From Sipunculus nudus (lineage: Eukaryota > Annelida > Sipuncula > Golfingiida > Sipunculidae): 64,000 bases of DNA. The translations under genes and the position numbers were made by a program. The DNA lies in NCBI GenBank assembly GCA_026874595.1, contig CM049316.1:1614001-1678000 (forward strand), given 5' to 3'. Numbering within the stretch: the stretch's first letter is position 1; each line of letters begins with the position of its first letter. The notes beneath the pieces were generated by a model, which saw only the letters and a program-made list of their open reading frames with translations, was not told where the DNA came from and did not search any database. Shown in pieces: positions 49,030-60,544 of this stretch.

Positions 49030-49745
49030 TTAAAACATTATAGGTAGAGCGGTCCGGACCAGTGACAAGCGGTCATGCACTAACCAAAACGATTGGTCAT
49101 TTTGACCGATTTTTATTAGTCGACCATTTTGTTGCATTAAACCAATTTAATTAGTTGGTTTAACCAAAATATTGGTGATTATAATTTTTAACCAACTGAT
49201 TGGTCAAGCACTGACCAAACAGATTGGTAAGTTTCACAAAAGACACAGAAGTGTTCCTGATCAGTTGCAAGAGAAGCAAGCTTTACTGGCTCAGGGACGA
49301 AACGTCTGACTTGTATGCAAGCGGTCACAGGTTCGATCCACCCACCGTCAGGCGGAATTCGTATTTCACCCTTAAAACCCGCACAAAAGCAACCCGAAAC
49401 TAAAGAATGGCTTGTAACAAGACTTTCATCCATTCCGGAGAATAAAAGAACTGAAAAAGAGAGTGAAAGTAGCAGTGCACACGTACACGTGTCCACATTG
49501 CCTGACCATCTGGTATTAGTTGAAATGACCAATATCTCATCTGATTCAACCAATTGGTCAATGATAAAATACCCAAGATATTGGCAAAACAGACAAAAAC
49601 TAGTTGATTAGTATGTAACCAAAGATGATTAAACGATTCAACAAATAAAGATTGGTTGCTGTGACCAAGAGAGTGGTTAGACACATTTCTACCAATTAGA
49701 TTGTGGTACACTGGTTAAAAAAAAAACCAATTTATTGGTCATTTC
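49030..49745. mobile_element. ACCAAT/ATTGGT-rich unit, possible non-autonomous element
   Basis: Both flanks (49060-49220 and 49610-49745) are built of many short opposed words, ACCAAT/AACCAA and ATTGGT/TTGGTT, arranged like long degenerate inverted repeats. The middle (49225-49560) lacks them and has a tRNA-like head. I cannot define exact ends or a target-site duplication. Confidence 0.4.
49280..49350 (+). other. tRNA-like SINE head (tRNA-Thr-like), not a functional tRNA
   Basis: An A-box-like TGGCTCAGGGA (49287-49297) and a B-box GGTTCGATCC (49330-49339) lie 33 bp apart. A CTTGTAT loop sits where the anticodon loop should be (TGT at 49312-49314). The acceptor and T-stem arms do not pair, so it is a tRNA-derived remnant. 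Confidence 0.5.
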
Positions 49746-49869
49746 AACAATTCTGTTTTTAGAGTGATATATATAATTTATCAAAAGTTTATTACATTTT
49801 AATTCATAAGTTGAGAATATTTTTAAACAGCACTGTGATTCAGATAGCATCCAAATGTTTCTAGGAGTC

Positions 49870-50030
49870 TTTTATTCGCCTGTGAGTGAGGCAAGGCCTC
49901 CCATTAGCCAACAGAGCTCAGCTTGGGCTAGGTCGACCGGGAAAATCTAATGGCTCCTCGACTAATACTCGAACTCACGACCTCTGCTCTGTTGAGTCCG
50001 GTCCGCTGCCCAGATCGACCACAGAAGCCG
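49870..50030 (-). mobile_element. tRNA-derived SINE-like element
   Basis: On the minus strand a head of the form GTGGTCGATCTGGGCAGCGG (A-box region, about 50003-50022) is followed by GGACTCAACAGAGCAGAGG and a B-box-like GTCGTGAGTTCGAGTAT (about 49965-49981), then a short body. The spacing and wording are those of tRNA-headed SINEs common in molluscs. Confidence 0.6.
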
Positions 50031-50569
50031 GTAAAATGCAAAGTTTAACAAGCGACTTGAACATATAAATTATAATACCGTGTGGATTACATTTAAACGA
50101 TGATATTTTGCAAGTTACAAACGTTAGTAGATGCGCATTTTCACCATAAAGATATCAACATGTTACAAACGATTGAATGTTCGGTCTTTCAATTTAATAT
50201 CCAAATTTTAGAAGAAATATAAATATTATAGCCGGTCACATGCGAACCCCCACCCTCTGAAGTGTGACTACGTTATGCAAAGACATTTGACAAAACTAAT
50301 TGAGGAGCAGACAATCCTAAAAGATTTTGTGAAAGGTGTCTAAAAATAATGTCCTTAGATTGCATTTTTTAAAATGTTCTCAACATGGGGTCGGGACACC
50401 TTTTAGTCCTCCTATACCGTCCCCGTTTACCTGTAATAAACTTTCCAAATAAACATGGATTTAGATTTTATTTATATAGAAGAAATAAAAAAAAATTAGT
50501 ATATTCATATTTTTTTTCAGTCTGAAAATATATTAATTATATAGTAATAGTCAATGTACTAGTATTACG

Positions 50570-51985
50570 AAAGTATTTACAGACCAGTGAGTAATTTGTC
50601 TCTTATGTCAAAGATGACTGAAAAAGAAGCATCAACCCAGCTAATCAAACATTGTGATTCCAATGAACTGCACCACTTCCGGAATATCAGAGTTCTTTCA
50701 GAGCGAATCATGGTTGGGAAACTGAATTATTTGACACGTAGGACCATAATCTTCTAAGTATACAGTTTTGAATAACAGATTTAGGATTCAACACAAGGCT
50801 TCAACGTGAAATGAAGGTGAAAGCTGCTAATGAATATTCATCAGTCAAAGATGTTCCATTTGTAGTACCTCAAGGGAGTTGTTTTGGGCCCTATCTATAT
50901 CTTGAATATGCCAGTAAATTGAAGATGTTGTGGACTGTAATATGGGAATATTGTCTGGGAATGCGGATTACCCCGGTTTACGAAAATCTTTCAAAGGTTA
51001 TATCAGAGAGGATGAATCGAATGTGGTTGCAGATTTAAAGAAATCCTTCTGGTCTCTATTTAACAATGGATTGACTTTAATAGACTTCTGATGAACTCAA
51101 CTTATACTGAGTAAATATTTTTTTAATTGAATAAATGTGAAAATACTTTTATAAAAGTAAACAAGAATATTGTGGAAAGATCCCATGAGATAAAATACTT
51201 AGGTGTAATTCTTGATGAATTCTTATCTTTGCGGAAACATATTATATTTAAGATTCAGAAGGCATCATATCATTTACATGATATAACACTTCGGCGTATT
51301 TTATGGACAGTCGAGACGTGCATGCAGTTAATGCATGGTTTAGTTGTTTCTCACCTAGACTTCTGTTATCGTATCTTCATGGGCCTACCCAAGGTGAATA
51401 TAAATAGAATGCAAAGAATACAGAATTCAGCATCAAAACTTGTCATGAATTGTAATAAGTATGTTAGCAGTAGAGAGGTACTGAGTGCCTTGCATTGACT
51501 TTCTATTCAGTCTATAATATTGTTTAAAATTCCCACTCTAGTACATAAATGCCTACACAAACAAGAATCAATATACTTGCAAATATGATGCAAGTAAAAC
51601 GAAAATCTAAGTATTCATTAAGGTCTCACACCGATTGTATTATTTTATATGAGCCAAAGACAAACTCTGCGACTTTGCAAATCTTGTTTCAGTGTATTTG
51701 CCCCAACACATTGGAATAATCTTCCAAGAAGATCAGGCAGATTGAGAATACTCCGAAATTCAGGAAGACCCTTATATCAAATTTGTTTGCTGAGGTATTT
51801 AAGTAATTTTAATTTACTGAATATTTAAGGTTATGAGTAGATATAATTCATTGCATGTACTCTTATCTACCTTGCTTAATTAATGTAAAGCACCACAGAT
51901 TACATGTATTGGAAACAACATTATGTACTAAATGAAAGATGTATGAACACTTAATAATAATAATAATAATAATAATAATATATAA
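50570..51985 (+). pseudogene. Decayed non-LTR retrotransposon reverse transcriptase with (TAA)n tail
   Basis: A second LINE remnant of the same general type as that at 1288-2550. Readable pieces in order: RPVSNLSLMSKMTEK (from 50581), motif B as VPQGSCFGP (about 50863), then a 123-codon open segment at 51127-51498. That segment carries KYLGVILDE, SHLDFCYRIFMGLPKVN and MQRIQNSASKLV, the typical post-catalytic and thumb region of CR1/L2-like elements. C-terminal LCKSCFSVFAP..WNNLP follows, near 51670-51725. Motif A and the YxDD-type motif C are lost or unreadable. The 3' end has TGTAAAGCACCACAG and closes with (TAA)n at 51954-51981, a usual 3' tail for such elements. It is broken by stops and frameshifts and is not functional. 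Confidence 0.87.
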
Positions 51986-52049
51986 TATTGCACATATATA
52001 TATATATTGCTCAATACCCATCAACTGCTAACCCTGTATATAAGCACCT

Positions 52050-52065
52050 CCCCCCCCCCCCCCCC
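52050..52065. repeat. Poly-C tract (C16)
   Basis: Sixteen consecutive C residues. Confidence 0.95.
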
Positions 52066-52705
52066 GTTCTCAAATTTCTGGATCCACCACTTCTTACCTT
52101 TTTTCAGAAAGACCAATGCAATCATTACTGCATGAGATATCCTAAAGTATGAATTTCATTTATCAACAAGCAAAAATGATAAAATTTACAATTGTGTCTG
52201 CAACAGCTCTTAAGCACTGGCCGGGCTGATTTACATCATGTTTTAAATGGCAACTTCTTTTTAGTTGCAGATGATGCACGTTTCAGTTTTGGGTCTCATG
52301 CTTTTGTGCTAAAATACACAAAAATGCATTTTACAGTGACCTATTGTGTTACAATGCAAGGATATTTACCAAAGACTTACATTAATTTAAATTAAAAGTT
52401 TCTAGGCCAAATTAATAAATGGATATTAACAGAGTGACAACTGGTCAGACAGACAAAGGACAACTCTGATGACTTGCTGTTGAGCAAATAAACCATTTAT
52501 TATATGAATAAAAAAAAGCCCCTGGACTGAAGCTGGACAGAAGATATATTTCTTTTGAAATACCTAGGTCTTGATGTGAATGAAAAATTTTATCTGTTTG
52601 TGCATTTGAGTTTGTTGTTTACAATATTTAATGCTGGATTCAATTTAAGTTTATTTGAAGGCGGATCCCTAGCGACCGAATGCTCTCTTCTTGTACCTCT
52701 TATTT
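52066..52705. other. Spacer left of the compound arrays
   Basis: Two open frames of 62-67 codons without motifs. Nothing recognised. Confidence 0.55.
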
Positions 52706-55250
52706 GTAAAGCATCACTGAGTACATCTGTAGAAAACATCTGATCCCACATCCGAACCAGTATTTTACCCTTCCCACTTTCTCATTTGAATCAATGATCA
52801 AGAAAAATTTGGAAAGACTAAAGCATCCAAACTTGTAATAAGTACATGTAAAACAATCTGATTTAAAGCTCTACTAATTATATATCTATAATATTACATC
52901 TGATCCCACATCTGAACCAGTATTTTACCCTTCCCACTTTGTCATTTGAATCAATGATCAAGAAAAATTTGGAAAGACTAAAGCATCCAAACTTGTAATA
53001 AGTACATGTAAAAAAATCTGACTTAAAGCTCTACTAATAATATATCTATAATATAACATCTGATCCCACATCTGAACCAGTATTTTACCCTTCCCACTTT
53101 GTCATTTGAATCAATGATCAAGAAAAATTTGGAAAGACTAAAGCATCCAAACTTGTAATAAGTACATGTAAAAAAATCTGATTTAAAGCTCTACTAATAA
53201 TATATCTATTATATTACATCTGATCCCACATCTGAACCAGTATTTTACCCTTCCCACTTTCTCATTTGAATCAATGATCAAGAAAAATTTGGAAAGACTA
53301 AAGCATCCAAACTTGTAATAAGTACATGTAAAAAAATCTGATTTAAAGCTCTACTAATAATATATCTATTATATTACATCTGATCCCACATCTGAACCAG
53401 TATGTTACCCTTTCCGCTTTCTCATTTGAATCAATGATCAAGTAAAATTTGGAAAGACTAAAGCATCCAAACTTGTAATAAGTACATGTAAAAAAATCTG
53501 ATTTAAAGCTCTACTAATAATATATCTATTATATTACATCTGATCCCACATCTGAACCAGTATTTTGCCCTTCCCACTTTCTCATTTGAATCAATGATCA
53601 AGAAAAATTTGTAAAGGCTAAAGCATCCAAACTTGTAATAAGTACATGTAAAAAAAATCTGATTTAAAGCTCTACTAATAATATATCTATTATATTACAC
53701 CTGATCCCACATCTGAACCAGTATTTTACCCTTCCCACTTTCTCATTTGAATCAATGATCAAGAAAAATTTGGAAAGACTAAAGCATCCAAACTTGTAAT
53801 AAGTACATGTAAAAAAATCTGATTTAAAGCTCTACTAATAATATATCTATTATATTACATCTGATCCCACATCTGAACCAGTATGTTACCCTTTCCGCTT
53901 TCTCATTTGAATCAATGATCAAGTAAAATTTGGAAAGACTAAAGCATCCAAACTTGTATTAAGTACATGTAAAAAAATCTGATTTAAAGCTCTACTAATA
54001 ATATATCTATTATATTACATCTGATCCCACATCTGAACCAGTATTTTACCCTTCCCACTTTCTCATTTGAATCAATGATCAAGAAAAATTTGTAAAGGCT
54101 AAAGCATCCAAACTTGTAATAAGTACATGTAAAAAAATCTGATTTAAAGCTCTACTAATAATATATCTATTATATTACATCTGATCCCACATCTGAACCA
54201 GTATTTTACCCTTCCCACTTTCTCATTTGAATCAATGATCAAGAAAAATTTGGAAAGACTAAAGCATCCAAACTTGTAATAAGTACATGTAAAAAAATCT
54301 GATTTAAAGCTCTACTAATAATATATCTATTATATTACATCTGATCCCACATCTGAACCAGTATGTTACCCTTTCCGCTTTCTCATTTGAATCAATGATC
54401 AAGAAAAATTTGGAAAGACTAAAGCATCCAAACTTGTAATAAGTACATGTAAAAAAATCTGATTTAAAGCTCTACTAATAATATATCTATTATATTACAT
54501 CTGATCCCACATATGAACCAGGTTGTTACCCTTCCCACTTTCTCATTTGAATCAAAGATCAAGAAAAATTTGGAAAGACTAAAGCATCCAAACTTGTAAT
54601 AAGTACATGTAAAACAATCTGATTTAAAGCTCTACTAATAATATATCTATTATATTACATCTGATCCCACATCTGAACCAGTATTTTACCCTTCCCACTT
54701 TCTCATTTGAATCAATGATCAAGAAAAATTTGGAAAGACTAAAGCATCCAAACTTGTAATAAGTACATGTAAAAAAATCTGATTTAAAATTCTACTAATA
54801 ATATATCTATTATATTACATCTGATCCCACATCTGAACCAGTATGTTACCCTTCCCACTTTCTCATTTGAATCAATGATCAAGAAAAATTTGGAAAGACT
54901 AAAGCATCCAAACTTGTAATAAGTACATGTAAAAAAATCTGATTTAAAGCTCTACTAATAATATATCTTTTATATTACATCTGATCCCACATCTGAACCA
55001 GTATTTTACCCTTCCCACTTTCTCATTTGAATCAATGATCAAGAAAAATTTGGAAAGACTAAAGCATCCAAACTTGTGATAAGTACATGTAAAAAAATCT
55101 GATTTAAAGCTCTACTAATAATATATCTATTATATTACATCTGATCCCACATCTGAACCAGTATGTTACCCTTTCCGCTTTCTCATTTGAATCAATGATC
55201 AAGAAAAATTTGCAAGGACTAAAGCATCCAAACTTGTAATAATTATATGT
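52706..55250. repeat. Satellite-like array, 160-bp unit, 16 copies
   Basis: Units start TGATCCCACATCTGAACCAG at 52741, 52901, 53061 and so on to 55142, in 160-bp steps with one single-base insertion. A variant, TATGTTACCCTTTCCGC, recurs at 53401, 53882 and 54362. That is every third unit, a 480-bp higher-order period that breaks down after that. The left edge (52706-52740) is one copy of the 65-bp unit of the next array. Each unit ends in an AT-rich part (CTACTAATAATATATCTATT). Confidence 0.96.
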
Positions 55251-56498
55251 AAAACAATCTGAGTAAATCTGTAGAAAACATCTGATCCAACATCTGAACC
55301 AGTGCTTAACCCTTCAAATCACTGAGTACATCTGTAGAAAACATCTGATCCCACATCTGAACCAGTCCTATATTCCCTTCACATCACTGAGTACATCTAT
55401 AGAAAACATCTGACCCCACATCTGAACCAATGCTATACCCTTCACATCACTGAGTACATCTGTAGAAAACATCTGATCCCACATCTGAACCAGTCCTATA
55501 TACCCTTCACATCACTGAGTACATCTGTAGAAAACATCTGATCCCACATCTGAACCAGTCCTATATACCCTTCACATCACTGAGTACATCTGTAGAAAAC
55601 ATCTGATCCCACATCTGAACCAGTCCTATATTCCCTTCACATCACTGAGTACATCTGTAGAAAACATCTGATCCCACATCTGAACCAGTCCTATATACCC
55701 TTCACATCACTGAGTACATCTGTAGAAAACATCTGATCCCACATCTGAACCAGTCCTATATACCCTTCACATCACTGAGTACATCTGTAGAAAACATCTG
55801 ATCCCACATCTGAACCAGTCCTATATACCCTTCACATCACTGAGTACATCTGTAGAAAACATCTGATCCCACATCTGAACCAGTCCTATATACCCTTCAC
55901 ATCACTGAGTACATCTGTAGAAAACATCTGATCCCACATCTGAACCAGTCCTATATACCCTTCACATCACTGAGTACATCTGTAGAAAACATCTGATCCC
56001 ACATCTGAACCAGTCCTATACGCCCTTCACATCACTGAGTACATCTGTAGAAAACATCTGATCCCACATCTGAACCAGTCCTATATACCCTTCACATCAC
56101 TGAGTACATCTGTAGAAAACATCTGATCCCACATCTGAACCAGTCCTATATTCCCTTCACATCACTGAGTACATCTATAGAAAACATCTGACCCCACATC
56201 TGAACCAATGCTATACCCTTCACATCACTGAGTACATCTGCAAAAATTTTCTGATCCCACATCTGAACCAGTTCTATATACCCTTCACATCACTGAGTAT
56301 ATCTGTAGAAACATCTGACCACACTTCTGAACCAGTCCTATACCCTTTACATCACTGTGTACATCTGCAGAAATCATCTGATCCCACATCTGAACCAGTC
56401 CTATACCCTTCACATCACTTAATACATTTGTAGAAAACATCTGATCCCACATCTGAACCAGTCCTATACCCTTCACATCACTATGTGCATCTGAAAAC
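55251..56498. repeat. Minisatellite, 65-bp unit, about 19 copies
   Basis: The unit is ATCACTGAGTACATCTGTAG, AAAACATCTGATCCCACATC, TGAACCAGTCCTATATACCC, TTCAC. It shares the module CATCTGATCCCACATCTGAA...CCAGT with the 160-bp units that precede it. The array is cut at 56498 by an inserted element and continues at 58505. Confidence 0.95.
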
Positions 56499-58504
56499 TA
56501 GAATACGGCTAGTCGACAAGCGACTACAGGCATCCGCCAAAATCAGAGAAGGACGGGTGAAGTGAGGCATGGATTGAGTGGCAAGGGGAAACAGAGTTAC
56601 ATGTGTTACATATTAGAATGGATCTCTGCCATATAAACATAATTGTAGGTGGCGCTACCTGTTATTTAAACGAAAAACTATCCAAGATGTATACACATGC
56701 AAAATTTCATTTGGAAAATCAAACCACTGCAGAGATATGTGTGATTTTATCCCACAGCAGACAAACAGATGGACGCTGTGCAAAAAAGCCTGCAGGTGGC
56801 ACCACCATTTTTGTGTATGTTATAAAGATATCCAAGGGCTACATTTGTGTAAATTTTTTTTCCTGATTGGTCAAACCAGTCCGGAGATGTAAGCTTTAAT
56901 GTCTGCAGCATGAACGTGAATGTAGGTGGCGCCACCTGTCATAAAATCAAGAAAGCTATGTGGGATTTATAGGCATGCCGAATTTCAGGTAATTTGGTCA
57001 AACCACTGCAGAGATATGAGTGATTTTAACCCAAGGCAGACAAACAGATGAACACTGTGCAAAAAAGCCTGCAGGTGGCGCCACCATTTTTGTGTATGTT
57101 ATAAAGCTATCCAAGGGCTACATTTGTGTAAATCTTTTTTCCTGATTGGTTGAATGGTTCCTGAGATAGGAGCTTGGATGTCTGCAGCATGAACATGAAG
57201 GTAGGTGGCGCCACCTGTCATAAAATCAAGAAAGCTATCTAGGATGTATACGCATGCCAAATTTCAGGTGGATTAGTCAAACCACTGCAGAGATATGAGT
57301 GATTTTAACCCAAGGCAGACAAACAGATGAACACTGTGCAAAATAGCCTGCAGGTGGCGCCACCATTTTTGTGTATGTTATAAAGCTATCCATGGGCTAC
57401 ATTTGTGTAAATTTTTTTTCCTGATTGGTCAAACCAGTCCGGAGATATAAGCATTAATGTCTGCAGCATGAACGTGAATGTAAGTGGCGCCACCTGTCAT
57501 AAAATCAAGAAAGCTATGTGGGATGTATAGGCATGCCGAATTTCAGGTAATTTGGTCAAACCACTGCAGAGATATATGTGATTTTAACCCAAGTCAGACA
57601 AACAGATGAACACTGTGCAAAAAAGCCTGCAGGTGGCGCCACCATTTTTGTGTATGTTATAAAGCTATCCAAGGGCTACATTTGTGTAAATCTTTTTTCC
57701 TGATTGGTTGAATGGTTCCTGAGATAGGAGCTTGGATGTCTGCAGCATGAACATGAAGGTAGGTGGCGCCACCTGTCATAAAATCAAGAAAGCTATCTAG
57801 GATGTATACGCATGCCAAATTTCAGGTGGATTAGTCAAACCACTGCAGAGATATGAGTGATTTTAACCTAAGGCAGACAAACAGATGAACACTGTGCAAA
57901 AAAGCCTGCAGGTGGCGCCACCATTTTTGTGTATGTTATAAAGCTATCGAAGGGCTACATTTGTGTAAAATTATTTTCCTGATCTGTCAAATGGTTCCCA
58001 AGATATGAGCTTGGATGTCTGCAGCATTAACGTGAATGTAGTTGGCGCCACCTGTCATAAAATCTAGAAAGCTATCTAGGATGTATACGCATGCCAAATT
58101 TTAGGTCAATTAGTCAAACCACTGCAGAGATATGAGTGATTTTAACCCAAGGCAGATGAACAGATGGACACTGTGCAAACATGGTTGCAGGTGGCGCCAC
58201 CTTTTTTTGTGTATGTTATAAAGCTATCCAAGGGCTACATTTGTGTAAATTTTTTTTCCTGATCGGCCAAACGGTTCCCGAGATATGTGTGGAAACAGAC
58301 GCACAAATGGACGCTGGGCACAGAGCAAAGGTCAGAGGTCAAGGTCACTTGGTTAGGCACCAGTTCACATATGACCCAATAATTTGTGTAAGTTTCGGAA
58401 AAATCCATCCAGTAGTCTCAGAGGAGTTCTCCGGAAACAAACGCGGCAGCGGAACCCGGTCGAAAACATAGTATCCGCAAATCTTCATTTTGGCGGATAC
58501 AATT
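56499..58504 (+). mobile_element. Tandem-core element inserted in the 65-bp array (Helitron/pearl-like)
   Basis: The host array stops inside one unit after GAAAAC (56498) and resumes at ATCTAATCCC (58505). The DNA between is therefore an insertion of about 2006 bp, with no visible target-site duplication. The left end has a hairpin, TAGTCG/CGACTA (56510-56526), then ATCCGCCAAAAT. The right end has GTATCCGC...GCGGATAC (58471-58500), again a hairpin. Its second arm, ATTTTGGCGGAT, is the inverted copy of the left ATCCGCCAAAAT, so the ends are subterminal inverted repeats. The core is about five 280-bp units, each made of two 140-bp halves that both begin at GGTGGCGCCACC. Such end and core structure is known for HINE/Helentron and molluscan pearl elements. 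No coding frame, so it depends on an enzyme from elsewhere. Confidence 0.78.
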
Positions 58505-58790
58505 ATCTAATCCCACATCTGAACCAGTCCTATATCCTTAACATCACTGAGTGCATCTGTAAGAAACATGTGACCCCACATCTGAACCAGTGCTATACCC
58601 TTCACATCACTGAGAACATCTGTAGAATACTTCTGATCCCACATCTGAAACAGTTTGTTCCCCTTCCCACTATCTCATTTGAATCAAAGGTCAAGAAAAA
58701 TCTGCAAGGACTAAAGCATCCAAACTCGTATTAAGTACATGTAAAACAATCTGATTAAAAGCCTTATTAATAATAAATCTATGTGCAATA
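58505..58790. repeat. 65-bp array resumes, then one 160-bp-type unit
   Basis: Three diverged 65-bp units (58505-58650) are followed by a partial 160-bp-type unit (CTCATTTGAATCAAAGGTCA, AAGCATCCAAACTCG, AAGTACATGTAAAA). The order 65-bp then 160-bp mirrors the order at the left end. Confidence 0.88.
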
Positions 58791-60128
58791 AACAACTCAC
58801 TCCGGGTAGAAAAACATGTCCATTACCATTTAATTACAAATCTAAAATTGATTGTAAATATTAAAGAACTTCAGTGGCTATTCATACAATGAGTCTAATT
58901 TTTAAACTTGTGTAGGTTTTCAATGGATTTAAAATTTTAATTTTTATCTGCTCTAGTAATAAAGCAAGTCTCAACAGGGATGACCATCAAAGGCAACATT
59001 TATTTGCATAAAGCATGAAATTAATTTAAAACATTTCTACTTTAATGATAAACACCACTGATTCCAAAAACTGACATAGACTGAATGGAAACTGTACACA
59101 GAAACATTGCTAAAGACCAAAATACAGCAAATAAGCAAGCATGGATATTTAACTATATATGTTATCACAATATAGAGTGTCATGCATATATAACTATGTA
59201 TGTTATCACAGTATAGAGTGTCATGCACATTTAACTATGTATTATCACAGTATAGAGTGTCATTCTGTATCAAATCCTGAGTGACTTACAGTAAAAGTTT
59301 TACAAAAATAGTTCAGATTTGAACCTGCTACTGAGGCAGTTTTACCCCTGAGTGTAAGACATGTACAATAAAACCTATACCCAAGGAGATTCCACTTGAA
59401 CAACCACCCCACTACAAAAACTGTAATTTTTGGACCCAGACTACTGAAGCTTACTTATTTTCTCAGCAATCTCAGTGGTCTACATACACCCTGGTTTGTT
59501 GGTCTGTTTGTGTCTGTAAAGAAAATATCTCACAAAATTTTAATGTACTTCCTATAACTTTTGTGGAGAGATGGGCCTGGACCAAATGTACATGTGTTCA
59601 AGAAATGTACATGGTGATCTGAATAAAAACTGGACCTGTGTGTAGGTATACACTCTTGATATTCTTCCCATATTATAAATGAAACTAGGCCACAGCTACT
59701 GTACTGAAATTGTCTTCATGTTTGCAAGGGTGTCAAATTCACAATATTTATAAAAGATATTAAATAGAGAAAGGAAATAAACAAATAAAAGACATAAAAT
59801 GACCAATCAGTTGACAAGCAAGTTGTCAAAAAAAATTTGTCCACTGATCAGCAAACTACTCTGTGCACATTACGGGGACCACAAAAGTAAAGCATATATC
59901 AATTATTGTCAAAACATGCTTTACTTTTAAGGCTGGATTAGCTCTGGTCATAACAGGATATAATTAAGTAAATGGAAATCAGAATAGGTATCAGATGAAT
60001 TCAAGATAATCTACTACTCCTAGTAATTCTGGGAAGATTTTCAGAGTTTGCAAAAATTATCCCTTTTGGTACACTGTAAACAGAAATATTGGGAAATTTC
60101 AAACTTGCAAATATAAAGTCAATTCTGA
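58791..60128. other. Spacer with a small triplication
   Basis: No gene recognised. The only structured part is the triplication at 59140-59264, listed separately. Confidence 0.55.
59140..59264. repeat. Tandem triplication, about 47-50 bp
   Basis: Three copies of ATATTTAACTATATATGTTA TCACARTATAGAGTGTCATG-type sequence, the last one shortened by 4 bp. Confidence 0.9.
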
Positions 60129-60152
60129 CCCCCCCCCCCCCCCCCCCCCCCC
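60129..60152. repeat. Poly-C tract (C24)
   Basis: Twenty-four consecutive C residues. The length is probably unreliable. Confidence 0.95.
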
Positions 60153-60544
60153 AGTGGCCTTAGGTGATAAACCTTTTAATACAAAAACTAATGGCAGACA
60201 TAGAGGTTTTCTTTGTTATTTGTACCACTGGTATTACTGGTCTGAATACAGAGTTCTGTGACATATTAAATCCTTTAAACTTGTCAACATGAGCTAGTAA
60301 TAACTGGTAGTCAATCATATGTTTTCGTGGTAGTATTAGTCTGCTTAGAGTTATATATATATTTATCCTATGAAATTTCCTACTGGAGCTAGTAATAAAT
60401 ATTTGTCAATCATCTGAGCCTGTTGGTTCCTTCCATGAGGTCTCAATGTGATCTGTAGCACCTGTCTCTGACAGGTAACGTTTCCTGAAAAATACAAATC
60501 AAAGTTGTAAACACAGGATTCAGGATAATAACTAAATAACAGCT
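60153..60544. other. Spacer
   Basis: A short duplicated phrase, GAGCTAGTAATAA...GTCAATCAT, occurs at about 60291 and 60386. Nothing else. Confidence 0.55.

Noticed and set aside
49280-49350. Functional tRNA-Thr gene
   Set aside because: The A and B boxes are present but the acceptor and T stems do not pair. It sits in a repeat-rich unit and is better seen as a SINE head.
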